This document shows, piece after piece, positions 7,338 to 14,359 of a DNA stretch of 64,000 nucleotides. The DNA is taken from assembly GCA_965261695.1 (NCBI GenBank), contig OZ253474.1:4650001-4714000 (forward strand). The letters are read 5' to 3'. The position numbers and the translations under genes were made by a program. Positions within the stretch are counted from its first letter, which is position 1. Each line of letters opens with the position of its first letter. The stretch is from Bin5 sp965261695 (GTDB lineage Bacteria > Chloroflexota > Anaerolineae > Caldilineales > Caldilineaceae). The notes beneath the pieces were generated by a model. The model ran no database searches, had not been told where the DNA came from, and saw only the letters and a list, made by a program, of their open reading frames with translations.

Positions 7338-8140
7338 TTGCTGTCTCCTTAGTTTGGTTGGGATACGGGCCTGGCGCCGCTCACGCCCGAATGTATGTAT
7401 GGTAAAATTGTGGTGGTGCTGTTTTGTGCGATGGTGCGCGCGGCCGCTGCGCTGTTGGCTGCCAAACCAGCCGGGGCTGAGCAGCCTGACAGCGCGCATC
7501 GCCGCCCAGAATAGCAAAATTGGATTTTCGAAGCAGGATTTGCTACAATCGACGCATCCATGAGTTCACCCTTCTTGGATCACGCCGGTGCGGTTTGCCC
7601 CGCGACCGGATTTTTTGCGCCCCCAATTATGCCACAGATTTCGCAGACCACGAAGAATTCGATGCGCGGATCGGCGGAAAGTGTGGATTGAAACGTTGTC
7701 TGAAGCAGGTGGTAAGGGAGGAAGGGCTGGACGGCGGAGCATACCGGTAAGGACAGCCCAGCAGCTCATCCGGTTGGGGCAAACATACCCGCAAAACGGC
7801 CATTTTGGCCGTTTTGACAGTGTCACGGCCGCCCTTGCGCCCAAGCAGACAGAACCGAAGCAAAAGGGATGACCTGCATTTCCGGTGTCCGCCGATGACC
7901 TGTGGGATTGGGAGCGGGGTGAAGTAACGGGCCGGGCCAGACGATTTCTGTGCGCCGAGGAGTTAGAGGAATTCAGCACGACGACTCTGGATGCTGTTCG
8001 GGAGTATTGCGAGGAGTGCAGAACCGATCAAGAACTGGCGGAGGCCCTGACCTGGTTCCAGCTTTCTGTCTGGGGAACGATTATGCCTATTGCTATTGCA
8101 TAGTGAAGCCTATTTCTCTTTCTTTCCATCATATTGTTCC
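7338..8140. other. Long stretch without an intact gene; one half of a decayed paralogous fragment pair
   Basis: No frame here has a convincing start and composition. 7800-7945 is a diverged relative of 8515-8660: both encode FDSV(T/A)(A/V)AL followed, after a frameshift, by VS(A/V)DDLWD(W/G)ER(G/S)EV. The differences are concentrated at third codon positions, so both derive from a once-coding gene. A 72-codon frame from 7885 to 8103 continues the second part but lacks a proper start. The rest (7338-7800) holds nothing that I recognise. Confidence 0.45.
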
Positions 8141-8431
8141 TTATTTTTCTTTCTTTTCTGCCTCTTTCGCTTCGCGAACTACCGGCCGGAAGATTATCCC
8201 AAAAATGACTACTACGGCCACCCCAACAATTAGAACATTTCTTTCCCAAATTAAGTAGACAACCACCAGAGGAGCCACGCTCAAAAAAATTAGCCAATAT
8301 GTAATCAGTACAGCTCTTCTAACTCTGCTAGACCAATTTGGAATGAACTCGAAAAGTGTTGCGACGATCGAGCCACCTACCACACTGCACAGTACCCAGA
8401 TCGCGATGTCGCTCCAGATGTTGTCGGTCAT
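8141..8431 (-). CDS. Small three-helix membrane protein
   Basis: The 96-residue frame encodes three hydrophobic segments at about residues 9-30, 41-62 and 65-82, with a charged C-terminus (VREAKEAEKKEK) expected in the cytoplasm. The ATG at 8431 has only a weak upstream purine stretch. No family is recognised. The AT content is higher than that of its neighbours, which suggests recent acquisition. Confidence 0.5.
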   Translation of the reverse strand: MTDNIWSDIAIWVLCSVVGGSIVATLFEFIPNWSSRVRRAVLITYWLIFLSVAPLVVVYLIWERNVLIVGVAVVVIFGIIFRPVVREAKEAEKKEK

Positions 8432-8514
8432 TGCTGCGAATACTCTGAGTTAATCACGGCTGAATTTATCTGAGGGCCTTCCGAACAAAGCGCGGGCAAC
8501 GTTGCGGGGACGGT

Positions 8515-8660
8515 CGTCTATCTTGCCCCTTTTGACAGTGTGGCGGTCGCCCTGACCGGCGCCCAGACGCGCAAGCGGACCGTCCCCCCCGGCCTTACTG
8601 GTGTCCGTCGATGATCTGTGGGACGGAGAGCGAAGCGAAGTAAAAGCCCTGGCCGGCCAG
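8515..8660 (+). pseudogene. Decayed fragment, second half of a paralogous pair
   Basis: This stretch encodes PFDSVAVALTGAQTRKR and, after a one-base shift in a C run near 8585, VSVDDLWDGERSEVKALAGQ. It matches 7800-7945 at about 70 percent by eye. The parent gene is not identified. It is followed by a copy of a dispersed repeat at 8701-8739 and then by a methyltransferase tail. Confidence 0.45.
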
Positions 8661-8700
8661 CAGGTTACCCTCCTTATCCCGCCGCCGGCACCGCAAACTG

Positions 8701-8739
8701 CAGCCCATCCCCGAAATCCCCCAAATCACAGTTCAGACA
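8701..8739 (+). repeat. Dispersed repeat CAGCCCATCC...CACAGTTCAGACA
   Basis: This ~40-bp unit (CAGCCCATCCCCGAAATCCC then CCAAATCACAGTTCAGACA) recurs at 11290-11329, 18743-18782 and 19462-19500, with diverged copies at 19404-19441 and 19561-19600. Here it is joined directly to the methyltransferase tail at 8742. Confidence 0.7.
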
Positions 8740-8741
8740 CC

Positions 8742-8818
8742 CCCGCACCAAAGCCATCGTCCTCGCCTACGACAACGCCTTCGCCGCCGGCGATACGGAT
8801 GTGGAGATAGCGGCCTAG
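8742..8818 (+). pseudogene. DNA methyltransferase C-terminal fragment, copy 5
   Basis: The last ~25 codons of the methyltransferase, of the DTDVEIAA type and ending in TAG, follow the dispersed repeat. The ~30 bases after the stop (CCATCAAGTCTGTCGCGAGA) are shared with copies at 3354 and 4154, and all three then run into an IS tip. These three copies therefore descend from one arrangement. Confidence 0.7.
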
Positions 8819-8850
8819 GCCATCAAGTCTGTCGCGAGAAGGTATGAGCT

Positions 8851-9134
8851 TGGCCCAAAAATTGGACCACGAGCTATAGTGTATAATGGAGCCAACTGCC
8901 AAGCCTGTGGAGGGGGCAGTACAATGGTCAAGAAACGGCGACGACACGCGGCGGCCTACAAGTTCCGCATTGCGTTAGAAGCAGTTGAAGGCGGTAAGAC
9001 AATTGGCCGGTCGTCGAATGAATACGCGATTCGCGTCAAAAAGCAGGATTCTACCACACGCCTCTATCAGAGCCGGTTGCATCCGGTCGGATGCAACCTA
9101 TTTTTACATTCCATGGTCCATACAAGGGGACCCA
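8851..9134 (+). mobile_element. Internally deleted IS3-family derivative, MITE-like, copy B
   Basis: This ~284-bp unit has both IS ends and only the first ~45 codons of orfA (MVKKRRRHAAAYKFRIALEA, ATG at 8923). It has the same internal deletion point as the unit at 4188-4469 and is about 85-90 percent identical to it by eye. It has no transposase of its own and would depend on the element at 12149-13401 or relatives. Confidence 0.75.
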
Positions 9135-9155
9135 CCTCACTGAACAGGGCGTTTT

Positions 9156-10004
9156 ATGGCGGATAGCCAATCCCAAACGCGCCATTATTTCATTGATGAA
9201 GGTGGCGATAGCACCTTATTTTCCCGAAATGGGAAGGTGCTAATCGGTTCAGAGGGCTGTTCCCGCTTTTTCATGCTCGGATTGCTGGAAGTGCCTGATC
9301 CTACGGCCCTACAGCGTATACTTGGTGATCTGCGGGCACGACTAATGAGTGACCCGTATTTCAATAGCGTGCCATCCATGCAAGCGAGGGCGCGAAAAAC
9401 GGCTCTTGCCTTTCATGCCAAAGATGACTTGCCCGAAGTGCGAAGGGAAGTTTTCAAACTCTTACATGCCATGGAAGAGTTGCGCTTCTTCGCTGTAGTT
9501 GCTGATAAATGGCAGGTACTGGAATATGTCCGCCAACGAAACGAAAGTGATCCTGACTATCACTACCATCCCAATGAACTTTACGACTTTCTGATAAGGC
9601 GTTTGTTCAAAGAAAGATTGCACAAGAGTATCAGATTTCAAATTTTTTTCTCAAAACGCGGCAATGCCGACCGAACCGCTGCCTTGCGTCAGGCACTCGA
9701 AACAACCAGGAGCCGCTTTGCCGAACAACAGAAATTGATAAGCAAAGCGTTCCTGCAAGTATCTGAGGTGCCTCCGAAAGAGCAGGCAGGCCTACAAGCT
9801 GTGGATTATTTCGTCTGGGCGCTACAAAGGCTCTATGAACGCCACCAAGAACGGTATGTAACGTATCTGTGGCGGGCCTTCAGGTTGGTGCAGGATGTTG
9901 ACGATAGACGTAAGGCCGGCTATGGCATGTACTACACACAGAAAAAGCCACTCAATGCGGCAACTCTTGAGTGGCGGCAAGAAAAGAAAACGCCAGGGAT
10001 ATAG
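9156..10004 (+). CDS. DUF3800 domain protein, complete
   Basis: The 282-residue protein begins with RHYFIDEGGDS (residues 10-20), the acidic motif that opens DUF3800 proteins, and later has the conserved QAVDYFVWALQR (about 213-224). DUF3800 is predicted to adopt an RNase H-like fold and is common beside mobile elements and defence genes; its activity is not established. The ATG at 9156 lies 22 bases after the MITE-like unit. A truncated duplicate is at 3432-3786, and the shared block continues past the gene into another IS tip at 10131. Confidence 0.85.
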   Translation: MADSQSQTRHYFIDEGGDSTLFSRNGKVLIGSEGCSRFFMLGLLEVPDPTALQRILGDLRARLMSDPYFNSVPSMQARARKTALAFHAKDDLPEVRREVFKLLHAMEELRFFAVVADKWQVLEYVRQRNESDPDYHYHPNELYDFLIRRLFKERLHKSIRFQIFFSKRGNADRTAALRQALETTRSRFAEQQKLISKAFLQVSEVPPKEQAGLQAVDYFVWALQRLYERHQERYVTYLWRAFRLVQDVDDRRKAGYGMYYTQKKPLNAATLEWRQEKKTPGI

Positions 10005-10130
10005 GATTGTGCGCGCCGCAGCCCGACAATCACACGGCATGGAGCCGAATTTCGTCCACTGGCTACTTATATTATATATGTTAACATAAGGCGATGCAAG
10101 CTTGAATTGTTCCAAGCGCCTATTGTGAGC

Positions 10131-10449
10131 CTGGCCCCAAAAACTGGACCCCAAGCTAAAGTGTATAATGGAGCAATTCACCATGCCTGTGGAGGGCCAG
10201 TACGATGGTCAAGAAACGGCGGTGACACACGGCGGCCTTCAAGTTTCGAGTGGCGCTGGAAGCGCTTGAAGGCAGCAAGACGATAAGCCAGTTATCGAGT
10301 GAACACGAGATTCATGCCAACCTGATACGGGCCTGGAAACGGTAACTGCTGAAAGACGGACCCAGCGTCTTCGCCAGCAATGGCGGACGCAGGCAGCGAG
10401 AGCAGGAGGTCCAAGAAGCAGAATTCCATGCACAGTTCGGGCGTCTCAA
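10131..10449 (+). mobile_element. IS3-family remnant with broken orfA
   Basis: The IS end (CTGGCCCCAAAAACTGGACC, TATAATGG) is followed by an orfA homologue beginning MVKKRR at 10205. It continues through FKFRVALEALEGSKTISQLSSEHEI-like codons but has a TAA where the intact gene encodes Gln (WKR-stop, near 10340). The remainder of orfA and all of orfB are missing after about 10449. Confidence 0.75.
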
Positions 10450-10496
10450 GCCTGTGTTACATCTTTCCAACACATCTATAGGAGAGCCATTGAGCC

Positions 10497-10796
10497 ATGA
10501 TTGAATTAGGCAGAAGGTGCGAAAGTGGAAAACATGCAATCGAATCTCCTGAGAGGCTGTTCGGGCGACTGGTTGCAATGGAACTGATTACGATTACTCT
10601 TTGTGAGGCGAGGCTGAACGCAAAGGACCTCCCCCATGTACGAGGACAGTTGATGAAACTTTACACCACGTCTGACGAGACCATAGAAACGCAAATATCG
10701 AATCACAGTGAAGACAAAATAGCACGTATAGCAAGTCAGAAGAACAAGGCCTGCAGTGATGCCTTCAAGGATTCCATTAACCAGTTTATCAACTAG
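10497..10796 (+). CDS. Hypothetical protein, 99 residues
   Basis: An ATG-initiated, hydrophilic, helix-rich frame (PERLFGRLVAMELITITLCE; ETQISNHSEDKIARIASQKN) without recognisable motifs. The AT-rich composition differs from the surrounding GC-rich fragments and argues that it is foreign but possibly real. A CACTGAGG/CCTCAGTG hairpin (10842-10880) follows 46 bases downstream and could protect or end its transcript. Confidence 0.45.
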   Translation: MIELGRRCESGKHAIESPERLFGRLVAMELITITLCEARLNAKDLPHVRGQLMKLYTTSDETIETQISNHSEDKIARIASQKNKACSDAFKDSINQFIN

Positions 10797-10841
10797 TGGG
10801 ATGAAAATATGATAGAGTGAAGCCGTGCCGTCAAATGAAAC

Positions 10842-10880
10842 CACTGAGGGGTGGGCGAATTGGCGCCCTTCTCCTCAGTG
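10842..10880 (+). other. Hairpin downstream of 10497-10796
   Basis: CACTGAGG (10842-10849) pairs with CCTCAGTG (10873-10880), with an inner GGGCG/CGCCC stem. There is no strong T tract, so a terminator role is only possible. Confidence 0.35.
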
Positions 10881-10906
10881 TTGCTCATCGGAGAGCAGTG
10901 AATAGT

Positions 10907-11219
10907 TGGCCCCAATCGCTAGATCACGAGATGCAAAAGACAGAGTGCATTCGACCCGCCGCGGCCGCCCGCCTCCTGCTCCTCTCCACCTTCGCCGATA
11001 CCATCCGCCGCCCGCCGCAACGCCTGCGCCGCCGCCCTTGCCCACCGCATCCCCGTACTCCACGCCGCACCGAGCGCCAAAACCGCAGCCCTCTCCCAAC
11101 AGGCCCTCGCCGCCGCCAAACCCGTCTACACCCTCCCCTCCCCCCACAACGCCCACCTCATCGCCCTCGGCGCCCAGCCCCTCTCCCCCAGACGACCCGG
11201 CCGCCCTCCTGCCCGCCTG
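10907..11219 (+). pseudogene. IS tip joined to DprA/Smf-like 3' fragment, copy 1
   Basis: An orfB-side IS tip (TTGGCCCCAATCGCTAGATC...) occupies about 10907-10955. From about 10958 the sequence matches the 3' part of the DprA-like gene seen at 18128-18670 (segment encoding LLLLSTFADTIRRP, AAPSAKTAALSQQALAAAKPVYTLPSP and NAHLIALGAQPLSP), with frameshifts and a deletion in the middle. DprA/Smf proteins have a Rossmann-like (SLOG) fold that binds single-stranded DNA. This copy is not functional. Confidence 0.6.
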
Positions 11220-11289
11220 AGCCGCTCGGGCGTCCACACCCCTTGTTCCAATAGGACGCGGCTGCCCTGAGCCGGCACATCCGCAACTG

Positions 11290-11329
11290 CAGCCCATCCC
11301 TCAAATCCCCCCAAATCACAGTTCAGACA
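11290..11329 (+). repeat. Dispersed repeat CAGCCCATCC...CACAGTTCAGACA
   Basis: This is a near-identical copy of the unit at 8701-8739, located after the DprA-like fragment, as is the copy at 18743. The repeat and the decayed gene therefore moved or were duplicated together. Confidence 0.7.
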
Positions 11330-11482
11330 AACTCACGCGGCGAAACCCTTTGGTACCGTTTTGTTTTCACAAACCCATCACATACCATAATCTGGCCGTC
11401 AACTCTTACTCTTCAAACGCCCTCCAAGTGGTTGACGCACGTCGACAATGGTTCACAGTCAGCAGCAAAGCACGAGGTCGCT

Positions 11483-12106
11483 ATGTTGGACATCAAGAGT
11501 CTTCTGACGGGCTTGGCCGAAAACAGAAAAGTGTTTCACTCCGAAGCTGACTTCCAGCACGCCCTGGCATGGCATATCCACCAGACCAAGCCCAAAAGTC
11601 AAATCCGGTTGGAGTTCCCCATGCCGGTAGAGCATCGGAAGTTGCACGTTGACATCTGGCTTCCGGAGGAGAAGGTCGCCATCGAGCTGAAGTACATGAC
11701 TCGGAAATCGGAACTGGAGGACAACGAGGAATCCTTTGCCCTCCGTAATCAAGGTGCCCAGAACCAGAGACGCTATGATTTCCTCTGGGATATTCACAGG
11801 CTTGAGCTTATGCGCTCTATGCCGGAGTTTTGCGAGGCTGGACATGCCGTGCTGCTGACCAACGACCCGTTGTACTGGAATCCTCCAAGGAGACAGGATA
11901 CGGTGGATTCCGATTTCCGCGTTCACGAGGGACGGGAGATCTCGAGAGAACTGGCATGGTCCCCCCGTGCCAGTCCGGGAACGATGAGGGGTCGAGAGTC
12001 ACCGATACGGAAAGGAGGTTCTTATCGTCTTCACTGGCAAGACTATTCCGACTTCACTGAGGAGCCGCTGGGTAAATTCCGGTATCTTGCCGTTTCAGTA
12101 TGTTGA
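11483..12106 (+). CDS. PD-(D/E)XK nuclease-like protein
   Basis: The 207-residue protein starts at ATG 11483 with GAGG eight bases upstream. Residues ~22-75 read FHSEADFQHALAWHI...LEFPMP...LHVDIWL...VAIELKYMTR. The acidic residue in the helix, D of HVDIW and E-x-K of IELKY fit the PD-(D/E)XK nuclease core. A C-terminal HWQDYSDF...FRYLAVSV segment looks like a genuine protein end. The family and target are unknown; the location suggests a restriction-like or mobile-element role. The last ~55 codons and flank are duplicated after the IS element (13412-13606). Confidence 0.7.
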   Translation: MLDIKSLLTGLAENRKVFHSEADFQHALAWHIHQTKPKSQIRLEFPMPVEHRKLHVDIWLPEEKVAIELKYMTRKSELEDNEESFALRNQGAQNQRRYDFLWDIHRLELMRSMPEFCEAGHAVLLTNDPLYWNPPRRQDTVDSDFRVHEGREISRELAWSPRASPGTMRGRESPIRKGGSYRLHWQDYSDFTEEPLGKFRYLAVSVC

Positions 12107-12140
12107 TAAAGCAACTTTCTTGTGGGACAAGAAGAATATG
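11946..12140 (+). repeat. 195-bp direct repeat, left copy
   Basis: 11946-12140 (the 3' end of the nuclease-like gene plus 34 bases) is repeated at 13412-13606 with only a few substitutions. The copies bracket the complete IS element, and both end in a TTGGCCCC IS tip. This looks like a tandem duplication or recombination between adjacent IS copies, since a normal IS3 target duplication is 3-5 bp. Confidence 0.85.
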
Positions 12141-12216
12141 TTTATGGTTGGCCCCAATCATTGGACCACGAAAAGGGAAAAATAAGGTGCATCCAGACGG
12201 ATGCGGCCGGCTCTGA

Positions 12217-13023
12217 TCAGAGCACGAAGTGCTCTTCAGCTGGAGTCCGGTAGTTGAGACTTTGATGCGGTCGCTCATGGTTGTAGAAGTCGAAATAGTC
12301 GCTTAATCCAGCTTGCAATTGGCGCACCGAGTCGTACTGCTGGAGATAGATGTTCTCATACTTGACGCTGCGCCAGAGCCGTTCGCAGAAAACGTTATCG
12401 AGCGCGCGGCCGCGCCCGTCCATGCTGACCTGAATGTTGGCTGCGAGCAGGGCGGTCGTGAAAGCATCGGCCGTGAACTGTGCGCCCTGGTCGGTGTTGA
12501 AGATCTTGGGCCGACCCTTGCTGAGCGCCTGGCGCAGGGCATCGAGACAGAAGATGCCGTCCAGGGTGTTGGACAGCTGCCAGGCGAGCACATAGCGGCT
12601 GTGCCAGTCGATGACAGCAACCAGGTACATGAAGCCACGCCGCAAAGGCACATAGGTGATGTCAGCGCTCCAGACCTGGTTGACATGCGTAATCGGCACG
12701 TTGCGCAAAAGGTAAGGATAGCGCTTGTGTCCCTTGCCGGGAGAACTGCTGCTTCTCCAGGGGTAGATAGCTTGAATGCCCATCAGACGCATCAGCCGTC
12801 TGACCCGTTTGCCATTGATGGCGTAGCCCAGCCGGCGCAGAGAGGCGGTCATCTTGCGCCAGCCATAAAAGGGGGTGCGCAGAAATTGCTCGTCAACCAG
12901 GCGCATCAGTTGCAGGTTCAGTGCTGACTCGGGCGCCGCGTGGTAGTAGTACGACGACCGATTGAGCCCGAGCAGTTCACCCTGCCGCCGTACACTTAGA
13001 GTCGGGTTTGCTACCTCGACCAT
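12217..13023 (-). CDS. IS3-family transposase OrfB (DDE integrase domain)
   Basis: The 268-residue protein has an N-terminal HTH_21-like part (SSYYYHAAPES), then the rve integrase core. The DDE triad is visible as WSADITYV, FNTDQGAQFT and NVFCERLWRSVKYE, and the protein ends in HERPHQSLNYRTPAEEHF. It catalyses strand cleavage and transfer of the element. Its ATG at 13023 is 11 bases beyond the orfA stop, in the +1 frame relative to orfA. The orfB frame is open upstream as far as the A9 run, so a slippage-made fusion is possible as well as independent initiation. Confidence 0.93.
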   Translation of the reverse strand: MVEVANPTLSVRRQGELLGLNRSSYYYHAAPESALNLQLMRLVDEQFLRTPFYGWRKMTASLRRLGYAINGKRVRRLMRLMGIQAIYPWRSSSSPGKGHKRYPYLLRNVPITHVNQVWSADITYVPLRRGFMYLVAVIDWHSRYVLAWQLSNTLDGIFCLDALRQALSKGRPKIFNTDQGAQFTADAFTTALLAANIQVSMDGRGRALDNVFCERLWRSVKYENIYLQQYDSVRQLQAGLSDYFDFYNHERPHQSLNYRTPAEEHFVL

Positions 13024-13033
13024 ATGCCGTCTC

Positions 13034-13327
13034 TCACTGACCGAAGTGGGTAACTTTTTTTTTCAACCACTCAAGTTCCATCTTGAGCCGCCCGATCTGT
13101 TCATAAAGTTCTGCTTCCTGTGCCTCCTGCTCCTTTTGTTTGCGCTCGCCGTTCGTAGCGAAGACCCGAGGCCCGTTTTCCAGCAATTGCCGTTTCCAGG
13201 CCCGAATCAGGTTGGGATGAATCTCATGTTCACTCGACAACTGACTGATCGTCTTACTGCCTTCAACCGCCTCCAGCGCCACTCGGAACTTGTAGGCCGC
13301 TGTGTGTCGCCGTCGTTTCTTGACCAT
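13034..13327 (-). CDS. IS3-family transposase OrfA (HTH protein)
   Basis: The 97-residue protein starts MVKKRRRHTAAYKFRVALEA, with a helix-turn-helix (KTISQLSSEHEIHPNLIRAWKRQL, residues ~27-50) and a C-terminal leucine-rich coiled coil (EAELYEQIGRLKMELEWLKK), as in other IS3 OrfA proteins. It binds the IS ends. The last codons run through nine consecutive A residues (13063-13055 on the minus strand), a candidate slippage site. Confidence 0.92.
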   Translation of the reverse strand: MVKKRRRHTAAYKFRVALEAVEGSKTISQLSSEHEIHPNLIRAWKRQLLENGPRVFATNGERKQKEQEAQEAELYEQIGRLKMELEWLKKKVTHFGQ

Positions 13328-13411
13328 GAATCTGCCCCTCCACGTGCTTGGTGTTCTGCTCCATTATACACCTTAGCCCGTGGTCCAGTTTTTGGGGCCC
13401 ACTTCACTCGG

Positions 13412-13606
13412 GAGAACTGGCATGGTCCCCCCGTGCCAGTCCGGGAACGATGAGGGGTCGAGAGTCACCGATACGGATAGGAGGTTCTTATCGTCTTCAC
13501 TGGCAACACTATTCCGACTTCGCTGAGGAGCCGCTGGGTGAATTCCGGTATCTTGCCGTTTCAGTATGTTGATAAAGCAACTTTCTTGTGGGACAAGAAG
13601 AATATG
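13412..13606 (+). repeat. 195-bp direct repeat, right copy, followed by an IS tip
   Basis: This is the duplicate of 11946-12140; see that entry. It ends at 13606 and is followed at about 13608 by another IS tip (TTGGCCCCCATAATCAGACC), mirroring the left copy. The frame of the nuclease-like gene is retained but no start is present. Confidence 0.85.
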
Positions 13607-13799
13607 GTTGGCCCCCATAATCAGACCCAGGGACCCTTAAAGCAGGTCGCCAACATCGAAATGTTCCAACTGTCGAAGCGGCACCGCCAATCTGAATCTC
13701 TCCGCCCTGGAATTCGTCACCTGATATTCGCCCCGCCATGGTCCAGGGTCGTCTCCTAGAAGATCACATGATATGAGTCCGGTCCGCCGGACGCGCCCA

Positions 13800-14145
13800 A
13801 CACCCCGCCAACATGCGCATCCCCCGCCCCCGCCCCCGCCCCTGGCGCGACCCCCTCGCCGCCGGCCGCCTCCTGCTCCTCTCCACCTTCGCCGACACCA
13901 TCCGCCGTCCCACCGCCGCCACCGCCGCCACCGCCGCCCGCCGCAACGCCTGCGTCGCCGCCCTTGCCCACCGCATCCCCGTACTCCACGCCGCACCGGG
14001 CGCCAAAACCGCAGCCCTCTGCCAGCAGGCCCTCCCCGCCGCCAAACCCGTCTACACCCTCCCCTCCCCCCACAACGCCCACCTCATCGCGCTCGGCGCG
14101 CAGCCCATCTCGCCACCCGCCCCGGTCGCCCTCCTCGCCGCCTGA
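13800..14145 (+). pseudogene. DprA/Smf-like 3' fragment, copy 2
   Basis: A frame from ATG 13813 to 14145 encodes the C-terminal Rossmann half: MRIPRPRPRPWRDPLAAGRL, LLLLSTFADTIRRP, IPVLHAAPGAKTAAL, AAKPVYTLPSP and NAHLIALGAQP. This resembles the end of DprA/Smf family DNA-processing proteins. The ~150 upstream codons with the nucleotide-binding loop are missing, and an expanded GCCACC run adds alanines and threonines. It leads directly into the HsdR_N-like gene, an arrangement repeated at 16934. Confidence 0.6.
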
Positions 14146-14359
14146 ATCGAGCCCAGAGTCTGATTAACGATGCGAGGCATCCCTCCCAAGGAACCTTCCC
14201 GCCAATCAAATCCCATTGCCAGTAGCCCCCACAAAATGCATAATGTCGCCAGGCCGCGCGCGCAACCGCCGGCGCCGCCAAGCAAACGCAACTTTGCCCT
14301 GCTTGCGGCTCGCAACCTGATCCGCCTTTCGGACCCAACCCGAACACAGGAGAGGCCAG

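Larger units (their letters stand above)
12149..13401 (-). mobile_element. Complete IS3-family insertion sequence (1253 bp)
   Basis: The ends are TGGCCCCAATCATTGGACCA at 12149 and, read inward from 13401, TGGGCCCCAAAAACTGGACC, so they form imperfect terminal inverted repeats with the TG...CA tips typical of IS3. It carries orfA (13327-13034) and orfB (13023-12217), both on the minus strand. No short target duplication is visible, consistent with later recombination at the flanks. A TATAATG near 13365 (minus strand) may be its -10 box. It is the likely parent of all remnants listed in this window. Confidence 0.9.

Noticed and set aside
10817..11254. Proline/arginine-rich plus-strand frames (also at 13773, 15165 and 18045)
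   Set aside because: They are out-of-frame readings of DprA-like remnants; another frame gives recognisable DprA-like segments.
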